Origin: Chitinophagaceae bacterium
GTDB taxonomy: Bacteria; Bacteroidota; Bacteroidia; Chitinophagales; Chitinophagaceae
Length of the DNA: 22,168 bases
Reading direction: 5' to 3'
NCBI GenBank assembly: GCA_021151685.1
Contig: JAGKWS010000066.1
Coordinates: 1 to 22,168, forward strand
A model generated the notes under the pieces. The model did no database searches. It was not told the DNA's origin and was given only the letters and a program-made list of their open reading frames with translations. The position numbers and the translations under genes were made by a program. Below, in pieces: positions 9,240-16,335 of this stretch. The number at the start of each line of letters is the position of its first letter. Positions within the stretch are counted from its first letter, which is position 1.

Positions 9240-9440
9240 ATGGGAAAAATGAAGACTGATATGACGGATTGGGAAAAATTAAAAAAGAAAAAAAAGCCAA
9301 TAGCACCGCTACCAGACAAGGACATACTCGGTGGCAGCTATAAGTATATCAACCCAATCAGGAAAAAAGAAAACCTCAAAAAGACGGCACCATCAGGGCA
9401 AAACCCAACTGGCACTGAGCATCCTGAAAACAGGCTGTGA
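9240..9440 (+). CDS. Possible small lysine-rich protein
   Basis: A 66-codon open frame from ATG to TGA in an otherwise geneless stretch of about 455 bases (9131-9585). The product is very basic, with a run of lysines near residues 16-20 and no hydrophobic segment, so it would be cytosolic and possibly nucleic-acid binding. The composition (KLKKKKKP, IRKKENLKK, then TGTEHPENR) looks disordered. I find no clear -7 box or Shine-Dalgarno sequence, only an A-rich leader. An antisense frame at 9137-9325 reads as a Phe-rich shadow. The remaining bases (9131-9239 and 9441-9585) show no repeat, hairpin or gene that I can support. It may be a chance ORF. Confidence 0.33.
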   Translation: MGKMKTDMTDWEKLKKKKKPIAPLPDKDILGGSYKYINPIRKKENLKKTAPSGQNPTGTEHPENRL

Positions 9441-9585
9441 TTTGTGTTTATGTTGTCCTATTCTTTCTGCAAGATGCCACTAACACCACATGGAGGTACT
9501 ACATGAATTTGCTTACCAACACGCACTCCTATAAGTTCCATTTAACTGTGCATCCGGGTCTTTGCGGCTTGTCCTGAGCTACACA

Positions 9586-11385
9586 TTACCGTACCTGCTG
9601 CATGGCCACCAGCTTGCTGTAAATGCCATTGTTGGCCATTAGTTGGGTATGGGTGCCCCGCTCTGCTATTTGTCCTTTATCTAATACTATTATCTCATCG
9701 GCATGCTGCACTGTAGACAGGCGGTGGGCTATTACCAGGCAGGTTCTGTGCTGCATCAGCTTACTGATGGCATCTTGCACTACGCGTTCACTTTCGGTAT
9801 CGAGCGATGAGGTGGCTTCGTCCAGAATGAGAATAGGCGGGTTCTTCAGTACTGCCCGTGCTATGGTAATGCGCTGACGCTCGCCGCCACTCAGGCGTGC
9901 GCCACGGTCGCCGGCCATAGTTTCGTAACCTTCCTTCTTCTGGCTGATGAATGTATCGGCATGGGCAATACGGGCAGCTTCCTCTACCCGCTCGCGGGTG
10001 GCACCACCGGTACCCAGTGTTATGTTGTTATACAGTGTATCGTTGAACAGTATGGGGTCTTGCCCCACTACCCCTATCAGGCGGCGCAGGTCGTCTATGC
10101 GGCAGTCGCGCAGGTCGCGGCCATCTATCAGTATTTGTCCACCTGTTACGTCATGGAACCGGGGCACCAGATCGGCCAGTGTACTTTTACCTGCACCAGA
10201 AGAGCCAACAAGGGCCACTGTTTTGCCCTTGGGTATGGTAAGGTTGATGCCCTGCAATACCGTTCTGTTGCCATAGGCAAAAGACACATTGCGTAGCTCT
10301 ATCTGCTGCCGGAAATCGGGCAATGGCTGTGCATCGGGCTTTTCGGTAATGGTGTTGGGGGTGGTCAGCAACTGCTCTATACGGTCCAGCGCGGCGGTAC
10401 CCTTTTGTACGTTACTGAAGGCACCGGAGAGATTTTTGAAGGGCGCAATCACCATCCAGAACATGCCTATGTAGGTAATGAACTGCGGCCCGGTAAAGCC
10501 CGTGCCGGCAAATACCATACGGCCACCCAACCATAATATAATGGCGGCTACGGCTATACCCATCGTCTCGGACGCAGGCGAGGCCAGCTCGCGCCGCGCT
10601 GCAATAAAGTTGCGGGTACGAAACAGCATATTATTCAAACGGGTGAAACGTAACCGTTGGTGGGTTTCGGCATTGAATGCCTTTATAACACGCATACCCG
10701 CCAGCGACTCATCTATAACACCCATCATATTGCCCAGATGCTCCTGTGCCTCGTTCGACGATTTGCGGAGCGACTTGCTGATGCGCCCTATTACCAGACC
10801 GGCAACAGGCAAAAACACCAGCAACAATAGCGTCAACTGATAGTTGACCACTATCATATAGGTTAGGTATACAATAATGGAAAGCGGCTCGCGGATGAAC
10901 ACCTCCAGCACACTCATGATAGACAACTCTACCTCGTTGATGTCGTTTGTCATACGCGACATGAGGTCGCCTTTACGCTCTTCGGTAAAAAAGCCTATGG
11001 GCAGCGACATGGTTTTATCGAACAGTTCGTTGCGCAGGCGGCGTAGTACGGCATTGCGCAGGGGGTTCAGTATGTATACTGCTATGTATAGGAACAGATT
11101 CTTGAGCAGGGTGAAGCCCACTACCGCAAAACATACATAGGCCAGTGCAGTCTGCTTGTCGTGTGCCAGTATCTGCTCGTTGATGTAGCCCATGGCATTG
11201 TTTACCAGCCCGCCCCCTTTGTTGGTGGCAGGTGGTGCTGCCTGAAACAGCACCTGCAATACCGGGCCCACCATGGCCATGGTGCAGGCTCCAAACAGTA
11301 TACCCAACAGGTTGGATGCAAAATAGAGCGCGATTTTGCCCTTATAGTCCGACAGATACGTGAGGAGCCTTGATATTCTTTTCAT
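9586..11385 (-). CDS. MsbA-like ABC exporter (fused permease and ATPase)
   Basis: A 599-residue half-transporter that would form a homodimer in the inner membrane and export a lipid, peptide or drug using ATP. The N-terminal membrane domain spans about residues 15-325, with hydrophobic segments near 18-47, 80-105, 165-200 and 275-315, and the coupling-region motif FFTEERKGDLMSRMTNDI. The nucleotide-binding domain (about 362-599) has Walker A GSSGAGKS (394-401), Q-loop Gln442, signature LSGGERQR (498-505), Walker B ILILDE (518-523), a D-loop SSLD and the switch His554 in IAHRLST. All catalytic residues are intact. Fusion order and length fit MsbA and lipid-linked exporters, but substrate cannot be assigned. 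It follows map by 84 bases and has its own -7 box in that gap. Confidence 0.93.
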   Translation of the reverse strand: MKRISRLLTYLSDYKGKIALYFASNLLGILFGACTMAMVGPVLQVLFQAAPPATNKGGGLVNNAMGYINEQILAHDKQTALAYVCFAVVGFTLLKNLFLYIAVYILNPLRNAVLRRLRNELFDKTMSLPIGFFTEERKGDLMSRMTNDINEVELSIMSVLEVFIREPLSIIVYLTYMIVVNYQLTLLLLVFLPVAGLVIGRISKSLRKSSNEAQEHLGNMMGVIDESLAGMRVIKAFNAETHQRLRFTRLNNMLFRTRNFIAARRELASPASETMGIAVAAIILWLGGRMVFAGTGFTGPQFITYIGMFWMVIAPFKNLSGAFSNVQKGTAALDRIEQLLTTPNTITEKPDAQPLPDFRQQIELRNVSFAYGNRTVLQGINLTIPKGKTVALVGSSGAGKSTLADLVPRFHDVTGGQILIDGRDLRDCRIDDLRRLIGVVGQDPILFNDTLYNNITLGTGGATRERVEEAARIAHADTFISQKKEGYETMAGDRGARLSGGERQRITIARAVLKNPPILILDEATSSLDTESERVVQDAISKLMQHRTCLVIAHRLSTVQHADEIIVLDKGQIAERGTHTQLMANNGIYSKLVAMQQVR

Positions 11386-11395
11386 TACCAGACGG

Positions 11396-11403
11396 CAAAA
11401 TTA
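11396..11403 (-). promoter_or_regulatory. -7 box of the ABC exporter gene
   Basis: On the minus strand TAATTTTG matches TAnnTTTG and ends 10 bases before the ATG. No TTTG is seen 19-21 bases upstream, so the -33 element is weak or absent. It suggests the exporter is not wholly dependent on the map promoter. Confidence 0.45.
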
Positions 11404-11469
11404 CGATTAACCCCATATGGCTACAGACTATTTTGGCCATAGGTGCCAATTCCGTGTTAAAAACACCTG

Positions 11470-12243
11470 CTACGCCAGTCCGGCACACACCCCATTCTTT
11501 GCAGTAAGTATCAGCGGCTGTCCATCGGTTACCACTATGGTATGTTCGTGCTGGGCCATGTAGCCCCCCCGGTTACCTACCATGGTCCAGCCGTCGCGCA
11601 GGGTTACGGCCAGTGTAGAGTGGGTAGTGATAAAGGTTTCAATAGCTACTACAGCGTTTTTGCGAAAACGGCCCCGGTTAAACACGTCGCGATAGTTGGC
11701 TATGTTGGATGGTGCCTCGTGCAGGCTACGCCCCACCCCATGCCCGGTAAGGTTGCGCACCACTTTATACCCTATAGCCTTTGCTTCTGTTTCCATCAGG
11801 CCACCTACATCGGCTATGCGTGCGCCATCGGTAATTGCAGCAAGGGTTTTTGCCAGAATAGATTCAGACGCTGCTACCAACTGCCCGTGGTTGTGTACAT
11901 CGGGCCCCAGCACAAAGGAGGCACCATTGTCGGCCCAAAAGCCATTCAACTCGGCCGATACGTCTATATTAATGAGGTCGCCTGTTTGTAGCACCCGTTT
12001 TGCCGATGGTATGCCATGGCAAAATTCTTTGCCCACACTGATGCACGAAAAGCCGGGGAAACCATAAGTAAGCAACGGTGCCGATTTGGCACCAAATGCG
12101 GCAAGCAACTGTCCGCCATAGTCGTCCAGCTCTTTGGTGGTCATACCCGGCTGCGCATAGTTTATCATCTGGCGCAGTGTTTGCGCCACCGCATCGCTTA
12201 CCGCCTTCATCCCTTCCAGTTCCCGTTCGTTTCCTATAGACAT
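11470..12243 (-). CDS. map: Methionine aminopeptidase, type I
   Basis: Removes the initiator methionine from nascent proteins using a dinuclear metal centre. The 257-residue protein has the pita-bread fold signatures with all five metal ligands: Asp94 (INIDVSAELN), Asp105 (GFWADNG), His168 (TGHGVGRSLHEAP), Glu202 (AIETF) and Glu233 (AQHEHTIVVTD), plus substrate-contacting His76 (FCHGIPS) and His175. They fall 2-3 residues before the E. coli numbering, so the backbone is nearly colinear. Two departures are WADNG in place of the usual HGDT-like sequence, and Thr203 where most enzymes have Pro after the ligand Glu. Its gene is on its own or paired with the downstream ABC exporter, not in the usual ribosomal-protein operon, so it may be a second copy. 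Start ATG at 12241-12243 is supported by a promoter close upstream. Confidence 0.95.
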   Translation of the reverse strand: MSIGNERELEGMKAVSDAVAQTLRQMINYAQPGMTTKELDDYGGQLLAAFGAKSAPLLTYGFPGFSCISVGKEFCHGIPSAKRVLQTGDLINIDVSAELNGFWADNGASFVLGPDVHNHGQLVAASESILAKTLAAITDGARIADVGGLMETEAKAIGYKVVRNLTGHGVGRSLHEAPSNIANYRDVFNRGRFRKNAVVAIETFITTHSTLAVTLRDGWTMVGNRGGYMAQHEHTIVVTDGQPLILTAKNGVCAGLA

Positions 12244-12262
12244 GGTTTATCAGATTTGGTTA

Positions 12263-12291
12263 CAAAGGTAGGATATGGTACTATAAGCAAA
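12263..12291 (-). promoter_or_regulatory. map promoter
   Basis: On the minus strand TTTG (12288-12291) is followed after 17 bases by TACCTTTG (12263-12270), a perfect match to the -7 consensus, though the spacing is shorter than the usual 19-21. The -7 box ends 19 bases before the map ATG. Confidence 0.55.
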
Positions 12292-12337
12292 GCGAATAGT
12301 ATACGCTACTCATCACCACTATTGCACAGATTGTGTT

Positions 12338-12345
12338 TACCTTTG
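12338..12345 (+). promoter_or_regulatory. -7 box abutting the rhomboid start codon
   Basis: TACCTTTG matches TAnnTTTG exactly and is separated from the ATG at 12349 by only three bases. Transcription would begin at or just before the start codon, giving a leaderless or nearly leaderless mRNA. No TTTG is seen 19-21 bases upstream. It supports starting the rhomboid gene at 12349. Confidence 0.5.
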
Positions 12346-12348
12346 CAT

Positions 12349-13155
12349 ATGTTCAATAACCGGCAGGGTGGATTGGAGCAGATACCGCCCGTAGTGAGAA
12401 GTATTCTTATCATCAACATAGTTGTTTTTCTACTACAACAGATAGGGGGCAACTTTGCCGAGAATTATTTTGCATTGCATTATTGGGGGTCACCGTTCTT
12501 TCACTGGTGGCAAATGTTTACCCACCTGTTTATGCATGCCAGCCTGATGCATATTTTCTTCAACATGTTTGCACTGGTTATGTTTGGGCGCGTGCTGGAG
12601 GAAGTGATGGGGGCTAAACGTTTTCTTGCCTTCTACCTTATATGTGGGCTGGGGGCCGCAGTTTGTCATCTATCGGTACTTACATGGCAGTTTGTGCAGC
12701 TAAATGATGCCTTTGTATATTATCAGGAGCACCCCACCATACAACAGTTTGCACAAATATTACAAAAGGGCAAAATGACCGACCCGGTATTTGCCCGCAT
12801 ACTGCAATACTGGAGCGACCATCCCGACTGTTCGGACTGTGCGCAAGTGTCTATGATGCGCATAAACGAATATTACAATATACTCACCAGCGTACCTACC
12901 GTGGGTGCATCGGGTGCTGTATACGGGCTGCTGTTTGGTTTTGGGTTCCTTTTCCCCAATGCCGAGCTGATGCTGTTGTTTCCCCCTATACCGGTAAAAG
13001 CTAAGTGGATGGTGGCCGTGTATGCCATTATAGAGCTATCTATGGGCCTCAAAAACTCTGTAGATGATAACATTGCCCACTTTGCCCACCTGGGCGGCAT
13101 GATATTTGCCTTTTTGCTACTGAAGCTATGGCGTGTGCGTAGGCACTATTGGTAA
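12349..13155 (+). CDS. Rhomboid-family intramembrane serine protease
   Basis: A 268-residue membrane protease that would cleave transmembrane substrates within the lipid bilayer. The catalytic dyad is Ser188 in VGASGAVYGLL and His247 in AHFAHLGGM, and the first-half HIFFNMFAL motif supplies His69 and Asn72. Hydrophobic segments lie near 17-31, 53-80, 92-112, 184-206, 217-233 and 244-260, consistent with a six-helix core. About 65 polar residues (116-180) sit between the third and fourth helices, longer than in GlpG. The start at 12349 is chosen because it is the first ATG after a -7 box; upstream in-frame codons back to 12016 lie inside the divergent map gene. The substrate is unknown. No neighbouring gene suggests one. 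Confidence 0.92.
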   Translation: MFNNRQGGLEQIPPVVRSILIINIVVFLLQQIGGNFAENYFALHYWGSPFFHWWQMFTHLFMHASLMHIFFNMFALVMFGRVLEEVMGAKRFLAFYLICGLGAAVCHLSVLTWQFVQLNDAFVYYQEHPTIQQFAQILQKGKMTDPVFARILQYWSDHPDCSDCAQVSMMRINEYYNILTSVPTVGASGAVYGLLFGFGFLFPNAELMLLFPPIPVKAKWMVAVYAIIELSMGLKNSVDDNIAHFAHLGGMIFAFLLLKLWRVRRHYW

Positions 13156-13166
13156 GATACGGGCAC

Positions 13167-13196
13167 AAAAAAAGCCGCCCTGTTATCAGGAACGGC
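13167..13196 (-). terminator. Hairpin with T-tract, oriented leftwards
   Basis: GCCG (13174-13177) pairs with CGGC (13193-13196) and CCTG (13179-13182) with CAGG (13187-13190) around a TTAT loop, with a small internal loop. On the minus strand it is followed by seven Ts (complement of 13167-13173), the form of an intrinsic terminator, yet no minus-strand gene ends here. On the plus strand, 18 bases after the rhomboid stop, it has no T-tract but could still slow polymerase. Confidence 0.4.
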
Positions 13197-13334
13197 CTAT
13201 AGTGACAGGGGCCTATCAACAACATCTTTTAATAAAGTCTGAACGGAGTTTTCATTTTTTAGAGCATTGCAATGAATTGCATTTGTGATGCAATGTTAGC
13301 AAGGAAAACACCGTATGCTTGCCACAGTTTGTGA

Positions 13335-13366
13335 AAAGGCAATTTGGGTTAGGGAAACCTGCCTTT
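13335..13366. repeat. Hairpin-forming inverted repeat upstream of the sensor kinase
   Basis: AAAGGCA (13335-13341) pairs with TGCCTTT (13360-13366), and GGTT (13347-13350) with AACC (13356-13359) around an AGGGA loop. The 3' arm is continuous and the 5' arm has a five-base bulge, for 11 pairs in total. No T-tract follows. It lies about 75 bases before the kinase ATG and overlaps one copy of the 11-base element described at 13348. Confidence 0.5.
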
Positions 13367-13399
13367 GGCTTTACTAACCGAAAACGGCGTTTCACTAAC
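13348..13399. promoter_or_regulatory. Operator-like array of three 11-base elements
   Basis: GCTTTACTAAC (13368-13378) and GTTTCACTAAC (13389-13399) are on the plus strand, 21 bases apart. GTTAGGGAAAC at 13348-13358 is the reverse complement of GTTTCCCTAAC, a 10/11 match to the second copy, 20 bases before the first. Spacing of about two helical turns suggests protein binding on one DNA face. The minus-strand cores GTTAGT and GTTAGG fit the GTTNRK part of the published LytTR consensus, but the flanking bases do not. The following operon encodes a LytTR regulator, so autoregulation is possible. Confidence 0.4.
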
Positions 13400-13441
13400 A
13401 ACATTCCGTTAACGGCACAAGAGCTGCTTACCTTTACCGCC

Positions 13442-16327
13442 ATGCATGCCACATGCTACCGGTTTATTGCTACAGTAGTAATACTACTTTGTGCCCATAC
13501 CACATGGGCACAAGACCCGTATTACACTACTATAGACCGGCAGAGCGGGTTACCGTCTAATGCTGTATATGCATTGTTTCAGGACAAAAAAGGCTTTGTA
13601 TGGATAGCGAATGATAACGGACTGACACGGTATGATGGGTTCGAATTCAAGACCTACCTCAGTAATTTGCAAACATCGCGCGCAGGCAACCAGATAATGG
13701 AGGATAAGTATGGGCGCATTTGGTACAAAAACTTTGATGGATACCTGTACTATGTAGTGCACGACACATTGAAAGCCTTACCGCAACACAACCCTATATC
13801 GAATGCCGGTTATGGTCTGCTGGACGATTTGCTGGTGGTAAAACAAGTGGACTCACTGACGTTCTATGACCTGAAGACACTAAATGTGGTACGGTCTATA
13901 CCATTCGACAACATATCGGCAAGTGGCGAACTATGCTACAAAAATCAGCTATTCTGTGGTTCTGTAGACACAGTGTGGAAGATAGACCCAAAAGGCAATA
14001 CACAGGGCACCTATGTGCCATTCATTGGCGAACCGGTTTTGTCGGCCTATGGCGTAATGCTGATACGAACTACGCAAGAAAAAAACAGATTTGCAAGATT
14101 TGACAAGGGCTATTTAGAAGAAATATTTCTGAAAGAAAAAATAGGCTACATACAACGAGCCCATTACAACAAGGGCATCCTTTGGCTGATGACCGCCAAC
14201 GGATTGTGGGGCTACAACCGGCAATGGGCTGCGCTGAATGGCGGGCAACCCTACCTGCCAGACAAAAACCTGTCTTGCATGATGCAAGACAAAGAAGGCA
14301 ACTACTGGCTGGGCACACTGAATGAAGGAATAATAGTAGTGCCCGAGCTGGAAACTAAAATTTGGTCTGTACATGGTATAAAACCATGTGGCTTTGCCCG
14401 TACCGGCAACACGATGCTGGTGTATACCAAACAAGCTACGGTACATGAGCGTATAGCAGGGTTAGACAACTTCAGACAGGTATTTGGTACTGCACCGCAA
14501 CATGAAATATATAATTTGGCAGCAGACAGTAGTGGAGAAAAATACATTGTAGCCAGCCGCCAACTATTTATAACAGACAAAAAACTTGCCATACAACACA
14601 AAGAGGTATTGGCAGTAAAAGATTTGGTATTGCTGGATAAAAAGTATTGTGCATTTGCAGGTTCGGGGGCATCGGGCCTTATTCGGCTTAACGAACATGG
14701 CACCAGCCACTGGGACAAACAGTACACAGCTCACATACAATCATCGTCTTTACAATATTCCTACTTCCCATCTACCGGAGGCAGAGGCCGTACAATGGCA
14801 TACGATGCCATTGGCAGTGTGCTATACCTTGGTGGTAGCATGGGCACCAAGCGAATAGACACCAATAATACTACAGAAATACGGTGGCAGGGTGCCAGCA
14901 TATATGCCCGCAAACTGGCTTTTTACTACCCCAGACTATATATACTGACACAACAAGGCATGCTGCTTGCCAGTACCAGCCATACGCCACCAAAACAGTT
15001 GCGGGTAACTGAAAAAGACGAAGAACTGCTGGGCATGCGACGTACAGAAAAACATCTGTACCTCATTACCACTGCCGGCATCAGGCGACTGCAACCACAA
15101 TCGGGCGAGTTTAGGTTTGTATATATACGTAGTGGCGTACGCCCCGATGAAATAAACGATCTGGAAGACGATGGCAAACGACTGATGATAGCTACCGACC
15201 GTGGGGTATTGTTTGCCGATGAACTGGAAACGGCACCCGCAACTGTACCGGGCTTTTGTATAAACAGCATACAGGTAAACGGACATGAAGTGGATGCGGC
15301 CAACATATCGGGGCTGAAGTATGGCCAGAAAGATGTAGAGTTGCGGTACTCTATATTGTCTTATGGGCAGATAAATAAGTTTGTACTGCAATACCGCATA
15401 AACGATGGCGAATGGCAACAGGCTGAACGAAATACCCGCCGGCTGAAACTGGCATCTATAGCACCGGGCAAATATTCTATAGGCTTCAGGTTGGTAAGTA
15501 CCGATAAAAAGATATATGAACAAGCTCCGGTGCGTTTTGTTATAAGACAACCCTTTTGGCAACAAGGGTGGTTTTGGGCTATGAACTTTGGGGCAAGCGG
15601 CATAATAGGCTTGCTGTACTATCGTTGGCGCACCAATCAGCTGAGAAGAAAGAATGCCCTCATCATTGAAAAAATGGAATTGGAGAACCACCTGCGGCAC
15701 TCTACACTCACCGCCATACGGGCACAAATGAACCCCCATTTTTTTTATAACGCACTCAACACCATTCAATCGTTCATATTCTCGGACGACAAACGAAACG
15801 CATCTACCTATCTGGTAAAAATGTCGAAGCTGACACGCATGATTTTGGAAATGTCGGACAAAGAATCGGTGACGCTGGAGGAAGAGACAGAGGCCCTGCG
15901 CCTGTATCTGGAACTGGAGAAAATACGATTTGGTACCGAATTTAACTATACGCTGACCATTGAAGGCAACGTAGATACTGAAATGCTGAAGATACCCCCA
16001 ATGATTGTGCAGCCCTATGTAGAAAATGCCATAAAACATGGGTTGCTACACAAAGCGGGCAACAAAACACTGGCTATATCGTTTGCCCGCCAGGACGGGG
16101 CACTGACTATAACCATAGACGACAATGGCATAGGCCGAGAGCGGGCAACAGAGCTGCAACAACAACGCAAAGAAAAACATCAATCCTTTAGCACCGGGGC
16201 CAACAGCAAACGTATAGACCTGCTGAACCGGGAGGGCAGAAGGAATATAGGTATAGTATACATAGATAAAAATATTGACGGACACGCAACCGGCACTACC
16301 GTAATAATAACCATACCAATAGGATAA
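13442..16327 (+). CDS. Beta-propeller sensor histidine kinase, LytS type
   Basis: A 961-residue one-span sensor kinase. The chosen ATG at 13442 gives a signal peptide (MHATCYRFIATVVILLCAH, cut near WAQ), followed by a large periplasmic region of two-component-regulator propeller repeats (for example IDRQSGLPSNAVYALFQDKK, GFVWIANDNGLTRYDG, then GNYWLGTLNEGI) to about residue 600, and a Y_Y_Y domain at about 604-700. A single transmembrane segment lies near 709-727. The cytosolic part is a His_kinase (PF06580) domain with phospho-acceptor His766 in AQMNPHFFYNALNTIQS, then an HATPase domain with Asn862 (YVENAIKHG) and DDNGIG (893-898). It precedes a LytTR response regulator by 8 bases, its certain partner. 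Such propeller sensors in Bacteroidota often detect glycans, but the nine-strand hybrid AraC type is not present and no SusC/SusD genes are nearby, so the signal is unknown. Confidence 0.93.
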   Translation: MHATCYRFIATVVILLCAHTTWAQDPYYTTIDRQSGLPSNAVYALFQDKKGFVWIANDNGLTRYDGFEFKTYLSNLQTSRAGNQIMEDKYGRIWYKNFDGYLYYVVHDTLKALPQHNPISNAGYGLLDDLLVVKQVDSLTFYDLKTLNVVRSIPFDNISASGELCYKNQLFCGSVDTVWKIDPKGNTQGTYVPFIGEPVLSAYGVMLIRTTQEKNRFARFDKGYLEEIFLKEKIGYIQRAHYNKGILWLMTANGLWGYNRQWAALNGGQPYLPDKNLSCMMQDKEGNYWLGTLNEGIIVVPELETKIWSVHGIKPCGFARTGNTMLVYTKQATVHERIAGLDNFRQVFGTAPQHEIYNLAADSSGEKYIVASRQLFITDKKLAIQHKEVLAVKDLVLLDKKYCAFAGSGASGLIRLNEHGTSHWDKQYTAHIQSSSLQYSYFPSTGGRGRTMAYDAIGSVLYLGGSMGTKRIDTNNTTEIRWQGASIYARKLAFYYPRLYILTQQGMLLASTSHTPPKQLRVTEKDEELLGMRRTEKHLYLITTAGIRRLQPQSGEFRFVYIRSGVRPDEINDLEDDGKRLMIATDRGVLFADELETAPATVPGFCINSIQVNGHEVDAANISGLKYGQKDVELRYSILSYGQINKFVLQYRINDGEWQQAERNTRRLKLASIAPGKYSIGFRLVSTDKKIYEQAPVRFVIRQPFWQQGWFWAMNFGASGIIGLLYYRWRTNQLRRKNALIIEKMELENHLRHSTLTAIRAQMNPHFFYNALNTIQSFIFSDDKRNASTYLVKMSKLTRMILEMSDKESVTLEEETEALRLYLELEKIRFGTEFNYTLTIEGNVDTEMLKIPPMIVQPYVENAIKHGLLHKAGNKTLAISFARQDGALTITIDDNGIGRERATELQQQRKEKHQSFSTGANSKRIDLLNREGRRNIGIVYIDKNIDGHATGTTVIITIPIG

Positions 16328-16335
16328 CAAACAAG

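Noticed and set aside
12016..12348. An N-terminal extension of the rhomboid frame by 111 codons
   Set aside because: The extension overlaps the divergent map gene and lacks rhomboid features; the -7 box and ATG at 12349 give a sensible start.
13252..13452. A 66-codon minus-strand frame in the intergenic region before the propeller kinase
   Set aside because: It overlaps the hairpin and repeats and the kinase start, and has no recognisable motif. A minus-strand transcript is possible, but there is no evidence that this frame is translated.
14936..16039. A 367-codon open frame on the minus strand
   Set aside because: It lies wholly inside the propeller histidine kinase, has no recognisable domain, and shows the Tyr/His/Cys-rich composition of an antisense shadow.
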